Assembly (NCBI GenBank): GCA_949825025.1
Contig: OX463781.1
Location: 33,989,221-34,053,220 of the forward strand
Reading direction: 5' to 3'
Source: Siphlonurus alternatus
Taxonomy: Eukaryota > Arthropoda > Insecta > Ephemeroptera > Siphlonuridae
DNA length: 64,000 nucleotides
This document shows positions 12,865 through 25,682 of this stretch, piece after piece. The notes beneath the pieces are model-generated. The model had not been told where the DNA came from. It saw only the letters and a list, made by a program, of their open reading frames with translations, and searched no databases. The position numbers and the translations under genes were made by a program. Within the stretch, counting starts at the first letter, position 1. Each line of letters begins with the position of its first letter.

Positions 12865-13892
12865 CTGTACAGTATAATAAGATTAAAGTTCATTGAGATA
12901 GTAAAATATTATATATTTCAACATTAAAACTCAACTACAGTCATATCCTCGGAAGTTTGCTTTCCTGTTAAAGCTCAAGAAAATTATAAAATTAACATGT
13001 CATAATATTAACATTGTGTACGGAAACATTTTACTTCAAAAAATCTTAATTGATTTTCAAATCAACAGTTTTAAAAATAAAATTAAGAATTAGATAACAA
13101 ACAATCATTAGGTACTTAATTCATCAAAATATGAACTGAATAAACGAGAGCAAGATATCTATCAAATTAAATTAATAAATAAACGTTTATTCAAAATAAA
13201 TATTAATCAGTTCATGTGCTCATTGATTGTTACTTAATAATTAGTTAACTTAGAATGTTGATTGTAATCTATACATTAGTTGAGTTGAAATGATGATTCA
13301 GTGAGGCACACCGATCATTGGATTGTAAAATAATGTCTTTGGTTGCCTTGAGTACCTCACAGTTTTGCCACACTAACACTAGTAAAAACCATGTTAATGT
13401 TCTTGCAGCAGCTAGAAAAGGACACAACTTCAGTGAACACCAACAGTAAAAACTAGCACTTTTCCTTTGCCAAGAAAATGAATTAATGTTGCAGCCAATT
13501 GTTTTTCGTCTTCATGCAAACATGGATAGATACCAGAATTGATTTTGAAGGACAATAAAACATGGATTGAGTTTTAGTGACAGAGAACTTGAATTATAGC
13601 AGCCAAATTTCCAACTTTTTTTTTTACCATAAATTTTTTTGATTTTCTATCCATATTTGTTATAACAAATATCATCCTGATTTTCTGTCCAATGAAATTC
13701 AACGATTCAACATTGTTGAATAAAACAAAAGAAGTCCTGTTCACCAAAGTTATATCCCATTTTTTTGTGCCTACTTACGTCTAGCTGCAATGACATTGCT
13801 ATTAAGTCTTTACATGGAAGTGCCCCTCACATGAGCTTATAGCTTGGGGAAGTTCAGTAATGAAAACGCTCTTCATTAGATACAAGTGGCCT
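12865..13892. other. AT-rich 3' flank of RRN3
   Basis: Intergenic DNA between the convergent genes. On the - strand an AATAAA (13186-13191 as TTTATT on +) about 700 bases past the RRN3 stop could end its transcript. I see no gene or clear element. Confidence 0.3.
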
Positions 13893-16800
13893 TCACATGT
13901 GCTTGAAGCCAGGGGAAGTTCCGTAACTGAACATGTCTGGGGAGATGAGTTGCTTGAGGCTTGCACTCGATACGCTTGGGTCACTCGGTGACAGACCGTC
14001 GCTTTCTTCCTCTTCTTCTTCTTCCTCTCCGTCGCTCGCTCCGGCCAGTGCACTACCTGCCTCACTTGCCGGCTGCTCCAGCGCTTCATACTGCCGGTAC
14101 TGCGATGATATGAACTTTGCAGATCTGCGGCAGAGGTCACGGGAAGGTAAGTGAACAGCAAGAATACAAGAAGCCGTCACCACAGTTCAGTGATAATAAG
14201 ATAATAGCTTCAATTTTAAATTACACTAATTTATATGAAATTGGGTCTCCTTGAGACTACAGAATTGCACCTTATTAATACTCATATAAACACCAAAATG
14301 TTGAGATTGTACTTTTTAAGCCAGTAATATCCTACAGTTAGTCAAGTTAATAGAAAAATATCATGAAAATATCCCATGCTTTTTAAATAAAAAGAATAGA
14401 AAAATGCTCTGTAAATTTATTTCCACCATGAAGTAAAATAAAAACAAAATTAGCATGTAGCATGTCAAATAGCATTAATTTTTACATAAATAAGCAAGTT
14501 ATTTTTATGTATTATTATTACATATTTTATAATGGATTTATGATTTAAGCTACTGACAAGGTAAAAGAAACAAATTTTAACTGACTGAACACTTTTTAAG
14601 GTACTTTTGACTTAAAAGAAAATACAGTGCTTTCATATGGGTCAACCTGATAGCAGGCCTTTCAGATAATGAATTGCATACTTCTATTGGTGATGTAACT
14701 CAACTGCTCCTAGACCAACTACACTCCACGGTTACCATTTCAGTGTGGACTACTCACCTTGAGAGCAGGTAGGGGTCGAAAGGGAAGAAGGTGGTTAGTC
14801 TGGTGCTCAGCGGCTGGCCGGAGTGTTGGTTCACGCAGGGCAGGCAGGCACGAGAGTTCCTTTCCATCACCGTGTAGCAGTACGCCAGCTGGTACGTACG
14901 GGTCACCGCTGCAAAGTTCTGGGCCACTGCCGGCAGGCAGGGCTTGAGTGGGTTCAATCGACAGGTCACCAGTCTGCCCAAGCCCAGCGACTGCGTCCAC
15001 AGCAAGCCTGAAGGAGAGAACATAGTCAGAACATTTGTTGATTTTAGGCCATCATGACCTGTCCTTGTATTGTAAGGTTGACTCACCCTTGTCTGTATTG
15101 ACGAGGTCTGAATGTCTGAAAGCTACGACATAGAAGAGGGCTTGACACACGGTGTAGAAGACAGGATGTTGTCGCACGTCACACGATGTCGAGTCCTGCT
15201 GAGCCCCCACATAGGCATGGCACCAGCCGGCCATCTGGGCAAGCAAAGAGCGCACCAGCTGGGCAGAGGCGTAGCGAGCTCGGGCCAACAGGCTCGCCAG
15301 GTAACATACTGCGCTTTGCCGAGCCACTGCTGTCTCCCCAGGCTGAGTTACTCGTGACCATAGCGAACCTGCATGAGGAAAAATAAGGTCAAGTAGACTA
15401 AATGAACCTTCAAAAAAATTGTTGCTAAAATGAGTGTGAAGATTAATGCTTTAACTTTGATTTATTTCACATTTTTTCCACACACAATTTAACAAAAGTA
15501 AAATAAAAAAATATTTAGGAATAATAATAATCAGCTGACTCTGTGCCTTTATTCTGCAGTCACCAACATTACATTTCTACTACTGTAGATGTATTAACAT
15601 TTTGATGTATCAACAAAATATGTAGATGTAACTAAATAATAATAAAAATAAATAAATAAAAAAAATAAACAATGTAGATAATATGGAACATTTCGTCCAA
15701 ACGTCAATCTCAAGTCAATCAATTTGTCATGTCACTACTCACCTATGAAGTGCTCAACGAGGGTGGGGGGTCTCAGCGAGCACAGGAAGAACATGACAAA
15801 CTGCACGTGGTGGCTGCCGTGGGTCAACAGCAGCTGTCGCTCAAATATCACACACAGTTCCCTGTAGCGGACACACAAACATTGAAATTGTAAAAATTTA
15901 GTTTAAAATATCATGTTAAATAATAATAATAATAAACACACTGGAATTAAATGACGTGAAATATATTTTAATTTCACAGTAGAGACCGAAAACATTGTTA
16001 ACCATAAGTAAATAAAAACTTATTTTTGCATTTTCTTCACTAGAATGGACAATTTACATCAAATAATTTATTTTGCATAAATAATTAGAGAATACAAAGT
16101 AACATTGTCATAAGTTTTTATGATAGTATTTCAAGAGTCCTGTATGTGTTTTTGTAGTCTTTGATCAAGCCTTGTATTAAAGAGGGAAGCATTTTTTCTT
16201 AACAGTTTTTGGTAAAAAAAAAAAAAAAAAAAAACACAGTAAGTATAATTTGGTAGCTTGATATGCTGTTTTCAATGACAGAATAAAAAATTTTAAGGGT
16301 AAGGTAACGCCACCAATGTTATAAAAAATCCCTCTCACAAAAATTCTGAAAAAAATTTAAAATGTTCTCCTCTATACCCCCTATCAGTACCTAAAATATC
16401 AGGTATACAAATACGATCTAGTTTTTGAGTTATAAATTTTTAAAGTCGACTACTTTAACATGGAGAAATGAAACTCCCATGTTAAATTGGTCAACTTTAA
16501 AAATTCATAACTCAAAAACTAGATCGTATTTGTATACCTGATATTTAAGCTACTGATAGGGGGTGTAGAGGAGAACATTTTAAATTTTTTTCAGAATTTT
16601 TGTGAGAGGGATTTTTTTTAACATTGGTGGCGTTACCTTACCCTTAATGTAACATTCTGCTTGTTTTTAATTTGACTTAAAGGAGCCTTTAAACACAGCA
16701 TTAATTTAGAAATCGAGCTGTCTAACCATAAACGATTATAGTATTTCAATTGGCATCTACTTGTACATCCAGGTAATGTGAAGTGAGTCGAGTGAGGGCA

Positions 16801-19800
16801 ATGACAAAAAAATTAGAAGTCTAAATCACAACTCGTAGCCTGTGTCATCAGCATAGCAATTCAGACTAGAGCTAGCTAGAGCTATGCTAGGTGGTTGGAT
16901 GTTTACCTATAGAGTTCGCGGTGGTGCTGCCAACTGGAAGGTCCCTCGTCCTTGCTGCAGTGGCGCTGCACGAAGCCCAACAGCTGCTCCATCAGAATAT
17001 CCAAGGTCTGGGCCATGGGCAGTCGCATCTCTCGCATCTGGAATAAAACACTGTTAGATCTCATGATCAAGGTCTTATTAGACAATGTAGTGAAGGCTTT
17101 ATTCATTGTGTCAAGATTTAGAACTAATAGCTGACTATTGCACCAATCTCTGTGGAGCAGAAAAAAAAAGAGGCGGGTTTGTGAGTTTTTATGCAGCTAA
17201 GCCTTCAGAATAGTAAAAGGCATTTAGTTTTGTGTCCCCATATGAGAAACTTTTAAAAAATGTAACCATGTCTTAAGGTAGAGATAATACAGATCAGCTG
17301 GCCCAATGCTAAAAAAATCCCATTCATAAAAATTATGAAAAAAATTTAAAATGTTCTCCTCTACATCCCCTATCAGTAGGTAAAATATCAGGTATACAAA
17401 AACGAGCTAGTTTTCGAGGTATTAATTTTTAAAGTTGACCAATTTAACATGGAAGTTTTATTTCTCCATGTTAAATTGGTCAACTTTAAAAATTAATACC
17501 TCAAAAACTAGCTCGTTTTTGTATACCTGATATTTTACCTACTGATAGGGGATGTAGAGGAGAACATTTTAAATTTTTTTCATAATTTTTATGAATGGGA
17601 TTTTTTTAGCATTGGGCCAGCTGATCCGTATTATCTCTACCTTAAGGGTAGAGGTAACGCCGGTCAGCTGTTCGAAGTAGACCCCTTTGATTAACATGTA
17701 AACCTTAGTAAATTCACAAAAATTCTGATTTTTTTTCAAAGGTAGACATTAGTGCCTAATAGCCATAGAAAAAATTTCAAAATGAGCAGATTTTTATTTA
17801 TTTATTTTTTTTTTTTAATTTTCAGCATAGGGCTTTCCCATGGGGAGACAGACTAAAAAATTAATTTAAAAAATCGGCTCGTTAAATTCTTTTGAAACTT
17901 TTTCTATGGCTTTTAGGCATAATATCCGCCTCTCAAAAAAAATTCAGAATTTTTGTGAATTTGCTAAGGTTTATATGCTAATCAAAGGGACCTACGTTGA
18001 ACAGCTGACCGGCGTTATCTCTACCTTAAAAAAAAAAAGAAACACCAAATTTCCTGCCTGGAAATACAGCATTTTAAGCTTACATCTTTAACAAAGTCTC
18101 TGCAATTGCTCACCGACTGTGTGGGCGGCTGGGCGGCCACGTCGTCCATGGTGAATATGCTGGTTGAGTCCTCGACGTCCATCTCAGCGTCATCGTCCAG
18201 CTCCTCCTCCAGTAACTCACGGGGAATCTGCACGTCCAGCGACACCATCCTGCAAGCACAGTGACCAATGTTATGTAGCACGGCATTTATCTTCATTTTA
18301 GATTTTATAATTTCACTATGTATATTTCTAATATTATTTTATATGTACACTTTTTGTGTTTAATAAAAGACTAATAATAATTTCACTATGGTGACATTAA
18401 ATGTACTGGAAACATGGCATTGGATATTAGCATACAGCCAATTTGAAACTGTTAATGGAGGCTTCAAGTGTTCCCTTTCCCTAGCGGGAAAATTTTCTCT
18501 AATATATAAGCCACTATGTTAGAAAATTTGATTTTTTTTCTCAGTAACTACAGTACTAAAACTATGAATTTGAAACTATCTCTTACCTTCCATTTAGGGG
18601 TCTTCAAGAATTTCTTTAATACTAAAAAAATCAATTTTCTTTTTTTTTTTCTTTTACATAGGTTTGGATAGGACGGTTGGAAAACCCAAAATTAGCTGAC
18701 TTGAAGCCAATGTATTGGCTGTGTTCCAAAACTGCAGCCTGGTTCAACTGTAGTATCAAGTAGCGAAAAACTCTTTGCAGTTACTTATAATTATTTTTTT
18801 TTTTGTGTATTTTGGCATAAACTGTTTGAACTTCTTCTAATCATTTATTTAAAATGTAGTTTCCAATTTTCATAAAGTTACGCTAAAATTGTGTTCTATT
18901 TATGTCACTACCTGACTTAATGATTTCACACGGAAGTAACGTGGCTGAAACGTACCTGCTGATGACGAGGGAGAGCAGGTCGGGCCTCAGTTCCGGCTGG
19001 TACTCACAAACTCGCAACATGTTGTATACTACACTCTGTTGCTCCAGAGCAGGGCGGCGGAAGAACGGGAACCAGTGGGTCGCAAGCTGGACTAGCAACT
19101 CTCCAGCCCTGACGAACAAACACATTGTTGAAACACAAGAACACACAAAGACGAATATAGTAAACCTATTCTTGGATTGGGCCTTCACTATTTGCAAATT
19201 GGAAGTGAAACTTCTTTGATGACAGACTCAATTCAAAATGCAGAAGCTCATTATAGGGTGCAATTTCCACCATATAGGGATGTAAATTTTTGTTTTATAC
19301 CATTCCCGAGATTGCAAGAAAGCAAAATTCATGCAGGGGCTACTGTTGTTTTAACACATCAGTTTAACATCTTGAATATCTAAAGAGAATTTATATTGTT
19401 GTCTTAAGGACAGTTCAGTCGTACAACAGTAAACATAGCAACTCACATGGGAATGACTCTGAGTATTCTAGCGATGACTTCATGTGCTCGCGTGAACTTC
19501 AACAGATCCTCCGCAGGTGGCTCCAAGTCCGGCCACACGTCTCCAAAAATCGCAGAACCTGAAACTGGGACCCTGTCAGCTGGCAGAAAAAAAGCACCCT
19601 GACACAGGGGAATCAGCAATATTTAATTTTTAATACTACTGTACTTATTCCCTAATCAAACAGCTGATTCTTTATCATCATTTGCTGGTCCTTTTATTTG
19701 ATCACATCTGACATTGGTTTATGAATACGAGAGCATTACAGGAACGATAAAAAAATTAATCACATACTTATTCTAGAATTCTGCAAAGATATGACATGAA

Positions 19801-21793
19801 ATATTTGAAAAACAATTTGTTCATTGAATCTTCCTTGACAGATATTGTCTATTCAGGTAACATAATTATGATCTGATTTCACAAACTTTTTCTTTTTTGC
19901 GACTGAAAGAGGAAGATGAGAAGCACACTCAAACAATTACAGACCATCCTTCCATGGTTCCCTTAGTCAAACTAGGCAAATACTTGGACAATTTGCTAGG
20001 CTGGTTTGAACGGGAGACACAAAATTCTAAGCAAGAATCGGTAAGTTCATAAAATTCAAGCCATTAGCGACCAGCAACTAAGAAAAATAGAATAGGTATA
20101 AAGGATGACCTCGACTTACCTGGTTTGAAGACTCCTAACAGCTTCTCGAGGGCTGTCTTGGTGTAGTAGTTGTGAGCAGCCAGCAGTTCTACCACAAACT
20201 GTTGGTAGGCCTGCACTAGCTCAGCACCTCCGCTCACCCACTCCATGCTCTGTGGAGCACCAAGAGTTGTAGCTCAGTGTGGACTCAAAAGAGTTGCTTC
20301 AACAATTTTTATGTGACACATTCTCTACAAATTCTTCATAACTAACATTTTCATAATTTGAGGCCTTGAGCAGGAATTTTTCCCTCTACATACTAAAATA
20401 ACTAGACATCATTGTAGTACATTGAGAATTCAACAAGAAAGTTATTTGTCAAAAGGTCATGCATGCATGCTCCTTTCAACCGTCAGCAATTTTCTACGTA
20501 TGCAACACATATTTGGTACCTGTATACTAGTCTGTCACCTGATCTATTATTTAGTTACTATTATTTTTATTAACAATTTAAAACATTTCCATTTCAAAAA
20601 TGAATTGAACATAATTATTTTAATTTTTTGAAAAGTGGAGCTTTTGATAGTTTTGATGATCACGTCCATTGCTGGCATCAAAGTCCATTATTAAGTTTAT
20701 ATTTTATTTAGGGAGTGGTACCAGAAGGGGTGTGATTGTGACGCTTCATAATTTGTAAAAATAATTACGTACAGTATCATACGTTTTAAAACCTGAAACC
20801 TTTTTTTGTTTTTGTTTTTTTGCTCTACTGTATTCATTAATGCATTAAATATAGTGTCATCAGACATTAAGATAAATTAATAAAATTCAATATTTTAATA
20901 AATATTAGGGAGACAAAATTTTGGAAATCGCAGAGATCTGAGACTTACCAGAAGTGTGGCAACAAGTCGTGTGGTGCGCTGGTCCAGCAGACCCACCACG
21001 CCACAGCAGTTGTGCAGTAGCATGATCTTCTGCTCCTCCTGCGCATCATGCACACGTTAGTTTAACTACCAACTGTTCACCAGTCTTCTTCAATGAAGTT
21101 GAATCACACGAGTCTGCCAGATAGAATGTACTTATTGTGTGGTCTAATACTTGAGTTAAAAAAATATATAATGGCAGTGCAGATTAAATTTTAATGAATT
21201 GATGTTTTATACATTGATGGTGACACTGACACACGAGAAATTTGATGATTGCTGGCAATACTGTATCATAATATTAGCTGTTGCCACCAAGGATTTTGTA
21301 TATAACCTCTGGATAGGTGATGGTGCTGCCGTCGATGAGGCACAGTCGTGAGGAGGAAGTGGGTGCTGGCTACAACAGTAACCAATGGGATGTCTGCCAT
21401 CTTACGTTGGGGAACTTCCATACAGTTTACATTGCAGATGGTTGCGCTTGGCCGCCATCTTACGTTGGAGATTTGCCTCAGTAGCTGTAATGCGTATAGG
21501 GATAACCTATCCAGAGGTTATACCCGGTATACAAGAATCCTTGGTTGCCACCAAGTTAAACATTGTTATGGAGTTAGTCAGATGTGTCCTGGAAACCATG
21601 CATAAATTTCACTTACTGAGCCTGTCGATTCGCTGAGTGTGATCACCAGCTGTTCATAAGGCTTGGTGTCGCTGCCCGAAATGAAGTCCAACAGCAGAGG
21701 TCTCAGGTCTAGGGGCAAGGCGAAGTGAACACGACCCATGCTGCGTCTCTGAGAGGCAGCCGAGGCAGGGTTCTTCAAGATGGACACGTTCAT
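13893..21793 (-). CDS. RRN3: RNA polymerase I transcription initiation factor RRN3 / TIF-IA (11 exons)
   Basis: Bridges RNA polymerase I to the promoter-bound selectivity factor and so controls rRNA synthesis in the nucleolus. Exons in transcript order: 21793-21617, 21038-20949, 20249-20120, 19558-19447, 19108-18956, 18249-18114, 17037-16907, 15861-15743, 15368-15087, 15007-14758, 14124-13893. Phases agree throughout, giving 603 residues against about 651 in human. The protein is the expected all-helical HEAT-like family. Diagnostic stretches are HHVQFVMFFLCS (exon 8), HPVFYTVCQALFY (exon 9), and CRLNPLKPCLP and TTFFPFDPYLL (exon 10). An acidic loop rich in D/E lies in exon 6, and a run of eight Glu (560-567) precedes the short C-tail, as in the vertebrate acidic C-terminal region. 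The first ATG directly follows an in-frame TAG that also looks like a splice acceptor (TTGCCAATAG), so a 5'UTR intron is possible. Introns carry foldback elements. Confidence 0.95.
16293..16647. mobile_element. TTAA-flanked foldback element, copy B, in an RRN3 intron
   Basis: Twin of 12131-12485 in the same orientation, inside the RRN3 intron between exons 7 and 8. The arms are complementary over nearly the whole length, so the RRN3 precursor RNA would contain a hairpin of about 170 base pairs. Confidence 0.9.
17273..17645. mobile_element. TTAA foldback element (GGTAGAGATAATAC type) in an RRN3 intron
   Basis: An inverted repeat of 373 bp running from TTAAGGTAGAGATAATACAG to its complement. 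The central part (TTTAACATGGAAGTTTTA and around) resembles the 12131/16293 elements, while the ends are closer to 17642 and 52122, so it is intermediate between subfamilies. It abuts the next element. Confidence 0.85.
17642..18029. mobile_element. TTAA foldback element (GGGTAGAGGTAACGCC type) in an RRN3 intron
   Basis: A 388-bp inverted repeat with TTAA ends, related to 52122-52514 and 1-164 (shared GATTAACATGTAAACCTTAG in the left arm). Its left TTAA (17642-17645) is also the right TTAA of the preceding element. Together the pair makes up about 70% of the intron between RRN3 exons 6 and 7. Confidence 0.85.
21287..21544. mobile_element. MITE in the first RRN3 intron
   Basis: Terminal inverted repeats start CCAAGGATT and extend over ACCTCTGGATAGG. 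The element is flanked by the 6-bp direct repeat TTGCCA (21281-21286 and 21545-21550). Inside, CCATCTTACGTTGG occurs twice (about 21399 and 21454). No ORF of note. The superfamily is not assigned. Confidence 0.7.
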
Positions 21794-21988
21794 CTATTGG
21801 CAAGCAAACAGCAGTCTTAACAAAGGCTAAAATAAGCAAATACATACTACATACAATTTCATACAATGTAAATAATGATGACCTTGAAGCTATTTAGGAA
21901 ACACATTATCTAGGGGGGAGGGAGGGTGCAAACCAACATTGGGTATTGAGTAAAACTGCAGTATTACATGAGATGTGGGTGGGTCCAT

Positions 21989-22140
21989 GACTTTAACTCC
22001 AACGGCTCATAATAACTTGGTTATTTCAGGATATGGGCCTTCATCAGGCACCCATATTTCAGTTCATGCTGTGGACGTTCAGGCACCTATTTTCTGAAAT
22101 AAGCAAGATACTGAACTATGTTGGAGTAAAATCGTAAGCT
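21989..22140. repeat. Degenerate inverted repeat upstream of RRN3
   Basis: GACTTTAACTCCAAC on the left pairs imperfectly with GTTGGAGTAAAATC on the right, and GGTTATTTCAGGATATGGG with a diverged complement. It is probably an old MITE. Confidence 0.35.
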
Positions 22141-22616
22141 TTTGTGGATTGAAATAGAACTAAACAACTTATACCCATAGTTATTAACAATATTAACAAG
22201 CAGCAAAAACTTTCGGTCCACATTAACTGTGTCACCATGTGCCTACAATGCCAGCAGCATACGAAAACACGTGAGCCATGTGGCAATGATTTTTAGTTTA
22301 TTTACAATACCTTGGAAGTCTTTTTTGTATCCAATGCAGAAAGTATTCACAGGTTTTCAAAATATTCACAAATGTCACAGTAAATAGTTCATTTAAATAT
22401 ATTTATAGGCAAATTAAGCCTAGCGATACACGAGTCCGGTTTTCTATCCTCCATGACGACTGAAACAGTGACGTCATAAAAAAACTGACACACGATTTTA
22501 CATGATGTTGTTGCTATTCTTTAGGTTAACTATTCAAGTTGATATCATGTTATGCGCAGATGGATATATTGCACAAATTCCTGACTGCGCATAAAAAGTA
22601 TACTTTTTTATTAGCT

Positions 22617-22836
22617 CAGGGCTATTACTCTATTGAACCGGGTATAGCCACTCCCTTCCGGCTTATGGAGGCCTAATTCTGAATTCTGATTGGCTTAGAA
22701 ATAACCCGTTTTGCTGAAACGCCTTCCTATTGGTTAAAAAGGGGTTATTTTCTTGTTGTTTACAAATTTCAACAATCCAATTTTTTATGTAACGGTCGTG
22801 AGTGACTTTACCCGGTTCAATAGAGTAATAGCCCTG
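22617..22836. mobile_element. hAT-like MITE, 220 bp
   Basis: Begins CAGGGCTATTACTCTATTGA and ends with its complement (about 28-bp terminal inverted repeats). It is flanked by the perfect 8-bp duplication TATTAGCT (22609-22616 and 22837-22844). CAGGG ends plus an 8-bp duplication are the hallmark of the hAT superfamily. It lies about 820 bp upstream of the RRN3 start codon. Confidence 0.85.
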
Positions 22837-23340
22837 TATTAGCTTTACCAGAGCGTACTTCGATTAGTATTCAAGCGTGTCACATAAATTTGTTTGCTGT
22901 GTTACAAATAGCAGTTGCATTTAGTTTGAATTTTGACCGCATCGGGTTTGTGGCGCTACTAGTGGGAGAAATTTTTACTGTACCAGCTGGAAATACAAAT
23001 CCATGGGGTATAAATGTTTTATTAATTTTTGATCAATATACTTCAAGTATTTCACCGAATTGATAGTTTTTATATATTTAATAAAATTTCCTGCCATATT
23101 ATTGTTCACGTTAGAGCTTCACTCATTTCAGGTGGAAGAAAAACGCGTTGGAATGTGGAGCCCTTGTTTAGGATGTTGTTAAAAAAAATTACTTTGGTAC
23201 TGATTTATTTAATTTTGTTTTGCTTTTAATCGAATTAAACTTGTCAAAATCTTAAAATAGTAAGCTCGAATACTAATTTTTACAAAAATAGCATTGCAAA
23301 GGTTGTACCAACTCATGTTTTGTCCCTTTAGGGGTTTTAA

Positions 23341-23389
23341 AAACGCATGTATAATATGCAATGGCCCATTGCATATTATACATGCGTTT
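23341..23389. repeat. Short near-perfect palindrome
   Basis: Two 23-bp arms (AAACGCATGTATAATATGCA...) separated by three bases. It could form a cruciform or RNA hairpin; the arms are too perfect and lack the internal mismatches usual in a microRNA precursor. Confidence 0.6.
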
Positions 23390-24368
23390 CCCAATGGCAG
23401 GTCTCCAATTTAGGTAAGTTCTCTAAACCTAGTTATAACAGAGAATATGCAGTATATACTGTATATAGTTCAACAACATTAACGGATGCCTTTATGACCT
23501 GATGAGTGATGACATTAAATGCCATATGCCCATATACATACTATACCTAGCTGTTGCCACAGTTATGCATATTCTGAATAGCTGAACAAGATTTAATATG
23601 CTTTAAATAGTGTAATATGCAAAATGTAGATTTTGGGCGAACTAGGATGTATCCAATCTCTTGTGGTTTTCCTCCCCCAAAAACATATTTTAATAGGTTT
23701 CTTTCGATCCCTCCAAAGGTCGCCCGTTCTGGCCGGTGGATGGCTGTGCTCTAGCTCCATGTTGTTAGTGCTGCGAGGCCTGCTAGGTTTTAAGTTGCTG
23801 CTAGTAGACAATCCATATGCATAAAATATGCATATATACCACATAATGGTAAGTTTGATAAGAGTGACATTGTTTTTAATTAAACGAAAAAATTTGCTAT
23901 GTTTTTCTCATGTTTTTTTTTTTTTTTATCTCTTAGGAGTCCTAGGACATACGTTAAGATCGTTGAGGGTGCAGAGGTGACTCCAAAGATGCTGGATAAT
24001 CAAATGGATATAGATGATGACGGACGTACCGATAACCTGCAGTGTTTTTTGTCACGAGCAGTCATGAGGAAATAATGTAACACCAAATTGTAAGGTATAT
24101 ACATAATAATAATATACATGCATACAGTATAATTAAAAAAAAAAGGAAATACAATACATATATTATATAATGATGTAAATGAACTTTCAATACCTGTATG
24201 CATACAATACTGTTCAGTGCTCTGCAAGTCTGCACAGTTCTTTTAATTTTAATTAAAATTTGTTTATAGCCATATAAATATAAACAAACAGTCTAGTGTG
24301 GTTTACAAAAGATGGAGGCTCGATCATGTGCAGTCAAAAGCTATTTGGCCCTGCATGACATCCATAGA

Positions 24369-25408
24369 CAGGGTTGGCCTGAGCGTGTTGGGGAAGGGGG
24401 GGGGGGGGGGGTAGCCCGACAGAGGCTTGAAAAATTTTAGGAAATGGGGCATGGCTTTTATTTTTTTTTTTTTTTTTAAATTATTTAAAGTGTCAAAATA
24501 TTGCAAGGTTTCGTTTATTGAAAAATTAAAATTGAGAATTTTTTTTTTTTGTTAGAGTTGATTATTTTTTTAAAAGTTAAAGTGGATGATGGCCGGTCTA
24601 CAGAACAAAACAAACATGAAAGAAAAGCCCAGTTAATATATTATTATTTTTTAACTTAAATACATAGCTCTAGTGCTCCTCCATATATGCCATGAAACCA
24701 AAATCCAAAAAGTTCAAATATCTTACATACAGTAGTAGGTTCTATACAGGAAAAATTCCAAAGTCCGAGAGAAAGCGTCATTTAACATTATAAGGTCTTA
24801 CTCGACAAACACCTTCCATTAATTCACTAAAAAAAATACACTGTTTTTAGCTACTATAGGTGGTATGAAGAAAATATAGCCAGGTTCCATGGGACCATGG
24901 CTCAAGCTTTATCCAAAAACGTATAAAAAATATTTATGCTCGGAGTCATTTTCCTGTAAAAAAATCAGAAACATTTGCCATAATAAATAATGTTAATTCT
25001 CATAAGAGGTTTCATTTATTTATTGACGGGAATAAAGATTCGAGAATATAATTATATTTTTTAAATATTTTTTTGTTTACAGCTCGAGCAATATGTTACA
25101 AAAGGTTATATTTTTTATACTGCATCATAATGGTGTATTTTTTTTCGAATTAATCGAGGGTGTTTGTCAGGTAAAGCCCTACCTAAAAGCATTTTCATAT
25201 ATATATATATATATATTATATATTGCAACTTTTTTCCAAAATTTTTGAATTTATACTTTTTTAGAGCATGGTGAATATTATTTTACAATTTACCCGTGAT
25301 TTGACCCTCAGTAAAATTTCAAATTATCTATGAGGCCCGGAGGGGGCCCGCACAGGCCGTGGCCCGCTCCGCATTTGCTGAGTCAACTATATGGTCAGAC
25401 CGACCCTG
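24369..25408. mobile_element. Nested hAT-like non-autonomous element, 1.04 kb
   Basis: Ends are CAGGGTTGGCCTGAGC and the complement of CAGGGTCGGTCTGACC. Flanks are TCCATAGA (24361-24368) and TCTATAGA (25409-25416), a 7/8 match for an 8-bp duplication. Subterminal inverted pieces pair (near 24785-24850 with 25130-25175). It contains a run of 16 G at about 24396-24411. No transposase ORF. Confidence 0.8.
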
Positions 25409-25682
25409 TCTATAGAGCTGATTTCTCTTAATGTTTACGTGAGGCGGGAGAGGGGTTTCCCTATATCTGAACATTGTGGAGGGTGCGCAGGACTCACAGG
25501 AGGGAGCGAAAAGAGAAATTTTTGGGGGCCCAGATTATATAGTGAGCAAGGGCTAAATGACGAAAAAAAATTATACATATAAAAAATAAGTATAACAGTT
25601 TTTTGGCATTAACAATTTTTTTTATGAGTTCTATCGTGCAACGTTTAAGTATTATTAAAGTATTTAAACTTGATTTATTTTA

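Noticed and set aside
13933..14154. Serine-rich + strand ORF
   Set aside because: Antisense shadow of the poly-Glu stretch in the last RRN3 exon.
23341..23389. Perfect hairpin considered as a microRNA gene
   Set aside because: Arms of 23 bp with a 3-base loop lack the length, loop and mismatches of a microRNA precursor.
23593..23844. 83-codon ORF inside the 5.2-kb element, considered as a transposase fragment
   Set aside because: No hAT motif and no longer frame on either side; too short to assign.
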